Assembly: GCF_024808255.1 (NCBI RefSeq)
Contig: NZ_JANTYS010000010.1
Location: 62,001 to 126,000 of the forward strand
Length of the DNA stretch: 64,000 bases
Source of the DNA: Mucilaginibacter dorajii
GTDB lineage: Bacteria; Bacteroidota; Bacteroidia; Sphingobacteriales; Sphingobacteriaceae
Direction of reading: 5' to 3'
The notes under the pieces are model-generated. The model was not told the DNA's origin and did not search any database. It saw only the letters and a list, made by a program, of their open reading frames with translations. This document shows positions 26,052 through 34,049 of the stretch, in pieces. Made by a program: the position numbers and the translations under genes. How positions within the stretch are numbered: the stretch's first letter is position 1; every line of letters starts with the position of its first letter.

Positions 26052-26933
26052 ATGGATTTACAGCAGATAAGAAACTTTTTGAAGCTTGCCGAAGAACTGC
26101 ATTTTTGGAAAACAGCCGAAAAAATGAATATCACGCAGTCGGCGTTAAGTAGGCAGATCCAGTCGTTAGAAGAAGAATTGGGACTGGTACTATTTGAGCG
26201 AAACAAGCGAAACGTGAAGCTTACGCCAGCCGGCGATTTTTTAAGGGATAAATGGGCGGTAATGCTCGATGAATTGAAATTCATTCACCTGTTTGCCAAA
26301 AAGATAAGCGATGGCGAAACTGGCACCATTAAAATAGCCCATCCGGATTCTATTTCATCGTCATTGTTACCCAATCTGCTTGGCAAAATTTCCGCGCGGT
26401 TCCCGGAATTGCAGATCGAGCTGGTACAGCTGCTATATGAAAACGAACAGGAATTTATTAAGGAATATAAGATTGACCTTGCTTTTACCCGCGATATTAA
26501 TCGACTGGCCAATATCAGTTCGATGAGGGTAAACAGCGACCAACTGGCTATGCTGGTTCCAGATGACCATCAATACCATACCTATACCGATATTACCCCT
26601 CACAATCTTCAAAATGAAAAATTCATCCTGCCAATAGTTGACCATAGCAGCAGCTACCGCAATATAGTGCAGGATTTTTTCGATACCATGGGCTGCGTAC
26701 CTCATACCGTATATCATTCAGATTTTGGGTCGACTATACTCGGCCTGGTAGCCAAAAGCCTGGGTTTATCCATTCTGCCTTTATCCTATATCCATCATCA
26801 AACACCCGGCATCCGGTTTATTGAGCTACCCTTTAGTACCGATCTGTACGTAAACTGGCGTACCGATGACCAAAGCCCGGTATTGAAAAATGTGTTGCAG
26901 GTGATAGAGCAGATGGCGGATAGTGGCAGATAA
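26052..26933 (+). CDS. LysR-family transcriptional regulator
   Basis: A 293-residue regulator. Winged helix-turn-helix at 1-60 (LQQIRNFLKLAEELHFWKTAEKMNITQSALSRQIQSLEEELG); periplasmic-binding-protein-like effector domain from about 90 onward. It is divergent from the MATE gene over an 87-base spacer, the standard arrangement for LysR control of a neighbour. The effector is unknown. Confidence 0.94.
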   Translation: MDLQQIRNFLKLAEELHFWKTAEKMNITQSALSRQIQSLEEELGLVLFERNKRNVKLTPAGDFLRDKWAVMLDELKFIHLFAKKISDGETGTIKIAHPDSISSSLLPNLLGKISARFPELQIELVQLLYENEQEFIKEYKIDLAFTRDINRLANISSMRVNSDQLAMLVPDDHQYHTYTDITPHNLQNEKFILPIVDHSSSYRNIVQDFFDTMGCVPHTVYHSDFGSTILGLVAKSLGLSILPLSYIHHQTPGIRFIELPFSTDLYVNWRTDDQSPVLKNVLQVIEQMADSGR

Positions 26934-27000
26934 ACTATCTCCATGGGATAAATACACTAATAACTTCTTAAGAACTGATCGAAAAGATAGTACAATTAAA

Positions 27001-27262
27001 ATCGTCATTGTGAGCTATAAAATCCTTGCATCTGAAGGAGGAAATGACGTAAAAAATTTGTCATTCTGAGTTGTAAAATTTCGCGAAATTCTGAAGGTGG
27101 AATGACAATATAGGGCTATGTCATTGCGAGTTGTAAAATCCGCGGACTGTGAAGGTGGAAATGACGTAAGAACTACCCTCTCCACGCTGTCATTCTGAGG
27201 CACGAAGAATCTTCTTGACTATAAAAGTCTGCAATTAGCAAGGCGAAGAAGATCCTTCGTTC
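27001..27262. repeat. Intergenic palindromic repeat cluster B
   Basis: Three degenerate units of roughly 55-60 bases follow each other, each beginning GTCATTNTGAG or GTCATTGCGAG and ending GAANGTGGAAATGAC. A hairpin module then has CGAAGAATCTTCTTG pairing with CGAAGAAGATCCTTCG. The right end is interrupted by the element at 27268. The same modules recur in clusters A, C, D and E. Confidence 0.8.
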
Positions 27263-27267
27263 CTCAG

Positions 27268-27618
27268 AAGCTGTTTAAAAATAAGAAAAATAGATTGTTA
27301 CTGCCTTTGGTAAGATTTTCGATATCTGAAGGACAGCATGACGTGAACAAGGCGCAGACGACTCACCCCGACGAGGCTACGCCCGTCTTCCCCTCTCTCC
27401 GACTGCGTCGCATAGAGGGGCGGAAAATAAAAACAGTTTTTACCCTCTTTGCGGCTTCAGCCGGAGAGAGGGTCTGCCAGCGAAGCGCTGCCGGGGTGAG
27501 TCGTCTCCAACGTTCTACCGATACCAAGAAAACGAAATACATCATTATGAACGTAAACAACGAAGCAATGCGATTTTTTTGACTGTAATATCTTTCCAGA
27601 ACCGTTTTTAAACAGCTT
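27268..27618. mobile_element. 351-bp MITE-like element with TIRs and target duplication
   Basis: AAGCTGTTTAAAAA at 27268-27281 is matched by its exact inverse TTTTTAAACAGCTT at 27605-27618. Both are flanked by the pentamer CTCAG (27263-27267 and 27619-27623), as expected of a target-site duplication. It lies within a GTCATCCTGAGG-type repeat. It carries copy 2 of the hairpin element (27341-27506; 15-base perfect outer arms at 27356-27370 and 27492-27506). No transposase is encoded. Confidence 0.7.
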
Positions 27619-27648
27619 CTCAGAACGACAAACATTTTTTAAAAAACG

Positions 27649-27760
27649 TCATGGGTAGGAACGAAGCAATCGCGAACTGTGCAGATTCGCCCTGTAGAGC
27701 ATGAGATTGCTTCGTTCCTCGCAATGACATGGTGGACTTGTCATGGGTAGGCATGAAGCC
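27649..27760. repeat. Inverted copy of repeat module from cluster A
   Basis: This segment is the reverse complement of 7197-7301 with few differences. It includes the GAGGAACGAAGCAATC / GATTGCTTCGTTCCTC arms and the flank CATGGTGGACTTGTCATGGG. Confidence 0.85.
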
Positions 27761-27851
27761 CCCCCCTCGCAATGACGACTTTTTTTGCTTTAACAATCCC
27801 CTTCCTTGCACCCATCAGTAAAAATAATGTCATGAATTAAATTAACCTTTT

Positions 27852-27873
27852 TAAGTAAATAAACATTTACTTA
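27852..27873. promoter_or_regulatory. Operator for the TetR regulator
   Basis: TAAGTAAAT-AAAC-ATTTACTTA is a perfect inverted repeat of 22 bases, 41 bases upstream of the TetR ATG. Its size and symmetry fit TetR-family operators, which suggests autorepression of the tetR-monooxygenase pair. Confidence 0.7.
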
Positions 27874-27913
27874 TTATTGTATCATAATTTATTCAACCTG
27901 GATTTAAACCGGT

Positions 27914-28516
27914 ATGCGACCAAAAAATCTCGAAAAAGAACAAGCTATCCGCAGCATGGCGCTTGACATTATTGCCAATGAAGGATTGGAAAACCTAACC
28001 ATGCAAAAGCTGGCTAAGGCTGCTAACATTTCACCCCGTACCATTTATATCAAGTATGAGAACAAGGAAGACCTGTTGGTAAAGCTATTCATCCACGAGG
28101 TTTTGGAGCCTTATGAAGCGGCCATTTTAAATGGTTTTACTGACGGCATGGATTTTAGCACCGGCACCAAAAAGCTGTGGATGAATACATTTACCTATCT
28201 AAAAAACAACCGTTCGCACTTTGCTTTGTTGCAGCACAGCAAGTCGTCGCCCTTGCTTAATAAGGCATATCAGCAGGAAAACATTGTACAGGGGCAGTAC
28301 TTCGCCCCTGTACATCGCTTTTTAACCGATAATGCCGATGCGGGTGTTATCAAAAGCTTTCCTTTTGATGTGCTCAGGGCTTTGCTGATGTCGCCCTTGA
28401 TAGATTTGGTAAACGAATACTTTGACCATACCACACGGCCCGTACAGATCATAACCGACGAGGTGATTATGCAATGCTGCGAGGTAGTAATAGCAGGCTT
28501 AATCAACAATAAATAA
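27914..28516 (+). CDS. TetR/AcrR-family transcriptional repressor
   Basis: A 200-residue one-component regulator. The N-terminal helix-turn-helix (about 10-55) reads AIRSMALDIIANEGLENLTMQKLAKAANISPRTIYIKYENKEDLL in family order. The C-terminal helical ligand domain is variable. The start of the Tet(X)-like monooxygenase gene is eight bases after the stop, so the two form an operon preceded by a 22-base palindrome. The arrangement resembles an inducible detoxification cassette; the inducer is unknown. Confidence 0.93.
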   Translation: MRPKNLEKEQAIRSMALDIIANEGLENLTMQKLAKAANISPRTIYIKYENKEDLLVKLFIHEVLEPYEAAILNGFTDGMDFSTGTKKLWMNTFTYLKNNRSHFALLQHSKSSPLLNKAYQQENIVQGQYFAPVHRFLTDNADAGVIKSFPFDVLRALLMSPLIDLVNEYFDHTTRPVQIITDEVIMQCCEVVIAGLINNK

Positions 28517-28524
28517 CCAACCAA

Positions 28525-29673
28525 ATGAACACCATTAAAAACAAAAATATAGCTATAGTAGGCGGCGGCCCGGGTGGCCTTACACTTGCCAGGATCTTAC
28601 AAATGAACGGCACCAGCGTAAAAGTTTACGAGCGCGATGTAAACCGGAGTGTAAGGGTACAAGGCGCCACGCTTGATCTGCATGACGAATCGGGCCTAAA
28701 AGCTTTACGCAAGGCCAACCTGATGGCAGAGTTTAAAGCTAACTACCGCCCCGGTGCCGATCATTTGCGGATAACTGACCAAAACGCCAGGATCATATAT
28801 GAAGACGTTTTTGACGGTGATGATGAGCATGGCCGTCCGGAGATTGACCGCGGTCCGCTGCGGGAAATTTTATTAAACTCCCTGCAGCCGGATACCGTAG
28901 TTTGGGATTGCAACTTTGCCGCACTGATACCGCAGGGCGACGCGTTTGAACTCCAGTTTAAAAATGGCACAACCGCTCATGCCGATATTGTGATTGCCGC
29001 GGATGGGGCCAGCTCAAAAATCCGCCCGTACATCACTCCTATCAAACCTTTTTATGCCGGAGTAACCGCGGTTGAAGGCGCGGTATATGATTCGGCAATC
29101 AACAGCCCTAAAATCCATGAGCTACTAAAGAGCGGCAAAATATTTGCCATGGGCGATTCAAAAACACTGATAGTGAGTTCAAAAGGCGATGGCAGCCTGG
29201 CATTTTATGTGGGATTTAAATGCGCCGAGTTTTGGGTACAGGAAAGTGGAATCAACTTTGCCGATAAGGCCCAGGTATTAGCCTGGTTTAAAAAAGATTT
29301 TGCAAGTTGGGATAGCATATGGAGCGAGCTTTTTGAAAATGCCAGTTCGGCATTTATCCCCCGTCCACAATATTGCATGCCTTTGAATCAAACCTGGGAA
29401 ACCCAACCTTACCTTACTATGCTTGGCGATGCCGCACACCTGATGCCACCCTATGCGGGCGAAGGTGTAAACATGGCCATGTTAGATGCGTTGGAATTGG
29501 CCGAATGCCTTTTAAGCGATGAGTACACAGATGTAAAATCGGCCATAGCAGCTTATGAAAAACAGATGCTGGTTAGATTTGCCGAGGTTGGACAGATTAC
29601 GTTAGAACAAACCGAGTCACTGCACTCGCGGGATGCGATTGCTAATATGATAGCGATGTTTAATGGGGAATAA
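28525..29673 (+). CDS. Tet(X)-like FAD-dependent monooxygenase, TetR-linked
   Basis: A 382-residue flavoprotein with GGGPGG at 13-18, VYERD at 34-38, VRVQGATLDLHDESG, the FAD-contacting Arg in PEIDRGPLR, and GDAAHLMPPYAGEGVN from residue 301. The LDLH segment and PEI-R motif are as in Tet(X), and it is closely related to the protein at 3969-5126. Hydroxylation of an aromatic or polyketide-type molecule is the expected chemistry; whether tetracycline is a substrate cannot be told. It follows tetR in an operon. Confidence 0.87.
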   Translation: MNTIKNKNIAIVGGGPGGLTLARILQMNGTSVKVYERDVNRSVRVQGATLDLHDESGLKALRKANLMAEFKANYRPGADHLRITDQNARIIYEDVFDGDDEHGRPEIDRGPLREILLNSLQPDTVVWDCNFAALIPQGDAFELQFKNGTTAHADIVIAADGASSKIRPYITPIKPFYAGVTAVEGAVYDSAINSPKIHELLKSGKIFAMGDSKTLIVSSKGDGSLAFYVGFKCAEFWVQESGINFADKAQVLAWFKKDFASWDSIWSELFENASSAFIPRPQYCMPLNQTWETQPYLTMLGDAAHLMPPYAGEGVNMAMLDALELAECLLSDEYTDVKSAIAAYEKQMLVRFAEVGQITLEQTESLHSRDAIANMIAMFNGE

Positions 29674-29691
29674 TCTGCAATCAGTTTTCAC

Positions 29692-29802
29692 TGTAGAGAC
29701 ACATCACATGTATCTCCAACTGTACAGAACTAATTTTTGCATTTCATTTCAGATTTGTAAGGTTGATTTGCGCGCGGGAGACGCATGTGATGCGTCTCTA
29801 CA
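29692..29802. repeat. GTAGAGACGC-type inverted repeat
   Basis: The left arm (29692-29717, starting TGTAGAGACACATCACATG) and right arm (29777-29802, starting GGAGACGCATGTGATGCG) are complementary over 26 bases with about three mismatches around a 59-base centre. It sits in the convergent spacer between the monooxygenase and SWIM genes. Similar GAGACGC hairpins are widespread in other bacteria. Confidence 0.75.
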
Positions 29803-29825
29803 AAAACAAAAGAATCAAACTATTT

Positions 29826-31577
29826 CTATAATAACACTGCTTTCAATTCATCCAACATTGCCGGCCTCCTTGGGTACTTCGCTTTCAGCTTTTTCGCAAC
29901 TGCAATAACCTTTTCTTTTTCGTGAGGAAAAGCCTTCATTATGTTTTTCATGTTACCAACAAGCTGCGCATATCTACTCCGTTCGGTGGCATTGTCGCCC
30001 TGTATTTCCAGGGCAGGGATATAGAGTTGCAGTAGCTCGGCGGCATAGGTAAACACCAGGTCGTTGTGGTATTTCATGATCCGGTCAATATCCGTTTCTT
30101 GTTTTACCAGTTCAAACAACCTGTCGGTAAATTTTTCTTCGATGTAAATTGGTGAAAGCGCCGAAAGCAAGCTACTGTTAAGTGATTCCCATTTACTGCC
30201 ACCATGTTTTTTTGTGGTTTTTATAGTGATATCTTTTATAGTGGTTTCAATTACACCTTGCCAGATATCCGCGCTGTAGGTTGCTTTTAACATTCTGTAA
30301 TAATCTATACTAAACCAGTTGGAGTCAAAGGCAAATTGCTTATAGTACTTGCGGACCAATAATAAATCGTTTTCCAACAGGGCTATCCTTAGTAGCTGTT
30401 TTTCCCATTGCGTAACTGTGCCGGGATGCTTTTTCTCCTGGGCTATCCCAATACCTTCCCCAACCAGGTTTTTAGCCAGTATAAAATCTTTATTATCAAT
30501 TGCTTTATCTACCTCGGCCTGCCTTACCTCCACAATTTCCATATTTTGCACTATCAATTCCCCGGCTTCCTCTTCCCTTCCTATTGCTTTAAGAAATTCA
30601 ATTTTACTGGTTTCAAAAAAGTCCTCCTGATACCTGCTGTTGCGGTTGGCTAACCTGGGTAGCCAGGCGTCAATAAAACCTAAAAATTCTTCATGTTTAT
30701 TTATCTCTTCGGCTAAGGTTTGAAAAATATCCATCAGTTCATACCCAAAATCACCATAATCAAAGTAAATCCCATCGGTAAGCTCCGTTTGTAGAAATCC
30801 AAACACCCGCTCCTTCATATCCATAATGGCATCGTCGCCTAAAGCTATTGAGCTTATCAATTCCGTTATATTGATAAGGGCATCGCCCAGAGCGCCGCTG
30901 GAGTCATCGCAATAGGTAATTACCTGTATCATTTCTTTTAACGCCACCGTGGCTATTACAAAAGCTTCTACAAAGTTCTTTTTATCAGCAAAGCCAAAAC
31001 CCTTATCAACTAACTGGTTAACCTCTTTGGCAAAACTCTGCGACGAACGATAGTCCATATACCCCTTACCAGTATATTTTTTAATGAGTTTTTTAATTAT
31101 ATCGGTATATAATTTACCGGTATCAATACGCCCGTCTTTATCTGCAAAAAACAGCTCAAACGCCAATTTAAAATCCTTATTCTTTGGGGCGTAATCTTTA
31201 ATAAACACGCGGTACTCACCGGCGCTGATCTTTAGCAGCAAATCTTCAAACTGGTTCTTTTTCGATCCTTTTTTGGGAACCGCGATGCGCTTGATCAGCT
31301 CATCTCTAATCTCATATAAAACAGCTATCACATGTTTGCATATCATGCCATCATAGGGGCAATCACAATAATATTGTACAATTTTGTCATCCTTTTTCAG
31401 TGTAACCGATACCGCATACGTTTCAGATCCTTCAACTTCGGCGGTCCACTTACCATCATTATCTTCCAGGTCCTCAACCGCTCCTGCTTCATAATACTCC
31501 TGTCCTCTTTGCAGCATGATTTTACTTACCTGTTCTTCAAAATTTTGCAGGCTGAATGCATTCCCGTTTGATATCAT
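29826..31577 (-). CDS. SWIM zinc-finger protein
   Basis: A 583-residue cytoplasmic protein. The SWIM motif CxCx6CxH is at Cys71, Cys73, Cys80 and His82 (YYCDCPYDGMICKHVIAVLY). The long C-terminal part (about 130-580) is helical with repeat-like spacing and no catalytic motif. Such SWIM proteins are often encoded near SNF2 helicases, but none is here. A role in nucleic-acid or protein binding is assumed only from the zinc finger. It is divergent from the UPF0158 gene by 82 bases. Confidence 0.85.
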   Translation of the reverse strand: MISNGNAFSLQNFEEQVSKIMLQRGQEYYEAGAVEDLEDNDGKWTAEVEGSETYAVSVTLKKDDKIVQYYCDCPYDGMICKHVIAVLYEIRDELIKRIAVPKKGSKKNQFEDLLLKISAGEYRVFIKDYAPKNKDFKLAFELFFADKDGRIDTGKLYTDIIKKLIKKYTGKGYMDYRSSQSFAKEVNQLVDKGFGFADKKNFVEAFVIATVALKEMIQVITYCDDSSGALGDALINITELISSIALGDDAIMDMKERVFGFLQTELTDGIYFDYGDFGYELMDIFQTLAEEINKHEEFLGFIDAWLPRLANRNSRYQEDFFETSKIEFLKAIGREEEAGELIVQNMEIVEVRQAEVDKAIDNKDFILAKNLVGEGIGIAQEKKHPGTVTQWEKQLLRIALLENDLLLVRKYYKQFAFDSNWFSIDYYRMLKATYSADIWQGVIETTIKDITIKTTKKHGGSKWESLNSSLLSALSPIYIEEKFTDRLFELVKQETDIDRIMKYHNDLVFTYAAELLQLYIPALEIQGDNATERSRYAQLVGNMKNIMKAFPHEKEKVIAVAKKLKAKYPRRPAMLDELKAVLL

Positions 31578-31659
31578 CTAATTGTTAAAACTATTAAGGT
31601 AAACTTATACTTTTGTACTAAATCGTAATACAAATCTATTAAAACACTAAATTACGTTT

Positions 31660-32082
31660 ATGCATTTAATACGAGAAATAACCCCCGAAATTATAAAAGA
31701 TATTGCCGAAATGCTGGATATGGGGATGGTTTGCTTTTATCACAAACCTACAGGTACTATGGATTATTATCCTGATGAACTCAAGAACCCCGGCTATGAT
31801 GAAGAACCATGGGCAGAGGTTATAGATAAGATTGATGAAAATTATGGCGACTACCAACGGTTTGAGGCCATGAGCAGCCGCGAGGCTTTTAAAGTTATGG
31901 AAGATTTTATTGCCGGCATTAATTACATACCCACGCACAACAAGTTCATTGATGCCATATCGCGCAAGAAACCATTCGGCAATTTTAATCACCTGCTACA
32001 TTATTACCCCGATTTACGCGAGCAGTGGTTTAAATATAAGTTGGCACGAGGTATTGAGTACGTAAAAGAACAGATTGGGTAG
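31660..32082 (+). CDS. UPF0158 family protein
   Basis: A 140-residue acidic protein matching UPF0158: an early MLDMGMVCFYHKPTGTMDYYPDE segment, YQRFEAMSSREAFKVMEDF in the middle and the terminal LREQWFKYKLARGIEYVKEQI. The function of the family is unknown. It is divergent from the SWIM gene and probably shares a promoter region with it. Confidence 0.85.
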   Translation: MHLIREITPEIIKDIAEMLDMGMVCFYHKPTGTMDYYPDELKNPGYDEEPWAEVIDKIDENYGDYQRFEAMSSREAFKVMEDFIAGINYIPTHNKFIDAISRKKPFGNFNHLLHYYPDLREQWFKYKLARGIEYVKEQIG

Positions 32083-32138
32083 AATTCCAATCTCAGAAAA
32101 AATCATTTTGAAGATAAGGCTTTTGCCATCTAAGTTTT

Positions 32139-32426
32139 TTAGTTAACACCCTCCGCATCGGCCAGTACAAGATCTGTAAACAGCAACCCTTTTGAGCCAT
32201 TACAGGTTTCGATGGTGTGAATATATTTATAGGAATTACTAAACTGGTCAAACCCCTGGTCAATTACCCTGATATTTAAATCGGCCAGTGAGTAGTTTTC
32301 GCAATCCTGGATGCAAAACAATTGCTCGTCTTTGGTTGCTAAAAAATCATCGGTGTATCCCTGGTCGTGCAGATTGATCACCATGCTGGTTAGGGCGTTA
32401 TTGAGTAGCTTTTTGTTATTTTTCAT
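32139..32426 (-). CDS. Conserved small protein, function unknown
   Basis: A product of 95 residues is obtained from the ATG at 32426 (MKNNKKLLNNALTSM); ATG at 32432 is an equal choice, and longer starts look non-coding. The pattern (helical N-terminus with DQGYTDDF, then ADLNIRVIDQGFDQF and KGLLFTDLVLADAEG) resembles a small Bacteroidota family sometimes named phosphoribosylpyrophosphate synthetase, a name not supported by any catalytic motif. No neighbour points to a role. Confidence 0.65.
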   Translation of the reverse strand: MKNNKKLLNNALTSMVINLHDQGYTDDFLATKDEQLFCIQDCENYSLADLNIRVIDQGFDQFSNSYKYIHTIETCNGSKGLLFTDLVLADAEGVN

Positions 32427-32783
32427 GACCATTTGTTTTAAAGCGTTAACGTAAAGTCGAGGAAGATGATAGCTTTCTACATAAACAAATATCAAACCAA
32501 AAAATTATAAATCAGCTCATTACCAAATAATTAATTCATTCATTCTTCATAAAAGGCCTATTTTTCCTGAACAAGTGTTAACAAAAACAAACAGCCTCAT
32601 TTATAGCTACATCCGGGTAAATAAAGTATATCCACATGTCCTGTTTAGCTAACACTAATAAAAAGGAAATATGACCTGTTTCACACACTTCATTATTTTT
32701 TGTAAACAGAATTATCAGAACTTAGCAAGCCAATAATTTTTTGAGTGTAAATAGCATAAAAGATTATTGTATAGCTATAAACC
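32427..32783. other. Gene-free spacer, 357 bases
   Basis: An AT-rich spacer between divergent genes. It must hold both promoters, but no strong TAnnTTTG match, hairpin or open frame stands out. Confidence 0.6.
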
Positions 32784-33464
32784 ATGCAGCACATACTTGA
32801 TAACCCCATATGGAATGCTTTAAGCACCGGCAATAAAGCATTTTCCATAGGTAACGACCAGGCCCAATATTTTAAAAGAGACGTATCGCCATTTGCGGCG
32901 ATAGCATCAAATTCCACAGAAAACTTCCATATTCTTTATGAGCTTTTGCCGGCCAACACTGTTGTGGCTGTTTTTAAGCCCGATGAAATGGAGTTTCCCG
33001 AACCCTGGGAGGTTATTGACCCGATACCGGTTTTGCAAATGGTGTATGAGCAGTCCACACCACCGGCGGTTACCGATATTGAATTTACTGCTTTACAGGA
33101 TAAACACATCCCGGCCATGCTGGCTTTAACCAAACTAACCAACCCTGGTCCGTTTTTTAACCGTACTATTGATTTTGGTAACTACTTTGGCATTTTTGAG
33201 GGCAGTGAATTGATAGCCATGACAGGCCGGCGAATGCAGCCCCTGCCCTATATGGAAGTAAGTGCCGTATGTAACCATCCCGATCACCTGGGGAAAGGCT
33301 ATGCCAGCCGTTTGATACAGCACCAGGTACGTTTGATACAGGCAGATGGCGGCATTCCGTTTTTACACGTAAAAACCAATAATGCAAGTGCAATTAAACT
33401 ATATGAAAAACTGGGTTTTGTAACCCGCAAAGAGATGTGCATTTGCGCCATAAAAAAAGTATAA
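32784..33464 (+). CDS. GNAT-family N-acetyltransferase (FR47-like)
   Basis: A 226-residue protein. The N-terminal half is a degenerate GNAT-like fold. The C-terminal half has the acetyl-CoA-binding sequence VCNHPDHLGKGYASRLIQHQ and closes with ASAIKLYEKLGFVTRKEM. The substrate is unknown; FR47-type enzymes usually acetylate amino groups of small molecules. It is followed 20 bases later by the DinB gene, likely in the same operon. Confidence 0.9.
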   Translation: MQHILDNPIWNALSTGNKAFSIGNDQAQYFKRDVSPFAAIASNSTENFHILYELLPANTVVAVFKPDEMEFPEPWEVIDPIPVLQMVYEQSTPPAVTDIEFTALQDKHIPAMLALTKLTNPGPFFNRTIDFGNYFGIFEGSELIAMTGRRMQPLPYMEVSAVCNHPDHLGKGYASRLIQHQVRLIQADGGIPFLHVKTNNASAIKLYEKLGFVTRKEMCICAIKKV

Positions 33465-33484
33465 CTGAGCAATCCAGATAAATC

Positions 33485-33949
33485 ATGAAAATTTACGATT
33501 CCCTTTCCCAGCGCCTGCAAACACAATACAAAGCTTTAACGCCTATTATTGATCATATAAGCGACGAAAAACTGATTAGTACTCCCGCACCCGGCAAATG
33601 GAGCATTCATGACCAAATTGCCCACCTTGCCCGTTACCAGGTAATTTTTATCGATCGCATGCAACAGATACTGGATACACCGGGCGTACAATTTGGTGCC
33701 TACAAAGGCGATGAAGACAGCGAGTTTCCAGCCTATCAACTTACTTCATTAAATGATTTATTAAGAGGTTACGACGTAAACCGGGCAAAGATCCTGGCGC
33801 TGCTCAATGGGTTGAGCGATGAAGAATTAGCCTTAACAGGCGTGCATCCAAGGTATGGCACCCTCGACATTATGCAATGGGCCGAGTTTTTTGTTTTACA
33901 CGAGGCGCATCATTTATTCAGCATATTTCAGCTGGCAAACAGTAATTAA
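33485..33949 (+). CDS. DinB-family metal-dependent protein
   Basis: A 154-residue four-helix-bundle protein of the DinB/YfiT type. Metal-ligand histidines are seen in WSIHDQIAHLARYQ and HEAHHLFSI. DinB members are putative thiol-dependent transferases or nucleases of undefined role. The APGKWSIHDQIAHLA segment is the family signature. It is likely co-transcribed with the GNAT gene. Confidence 0.9.
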   Translation: MKIYDSLSQRLQTQYKALTPIIDHISDEKLISTPAPGKWSIHDQIAHLARYQVIFIDRMQQILDTPGVQFGAYKGDEDSEFPAYQLTSLNDLLRGYDVNRAKILALLNGLSDEELALTGVHPRYGTLDIMQWAEFFVLHEAHHLFSIFQLANSN

Positions 33950-34049
33950 TTTTAGTTGTATACCTGTTTTATTTCCTGATAATATTTGTAAATTGACACG
34001 TGTCTTTTTCACACTTAAAAAGGCCATTATCAACCTATAATTTACATTT

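Noticed and set aside
27295..27635. Two short frames in the MITE-like element
   Set aside because: They read through the inverted repeats and show no protein-like character.
3969..29673. Recently acquired tetracycline-resistance island
   Set aside because: There is no transposase, integron or composition break; the homologues look like native paralogues.
31660..32426. Toxin-antitoxin pair from two small genes next to the SWIM gene
   Set aside because: They are convergent, 56 bases apart, and neither has toxin or antitoxin motifs.
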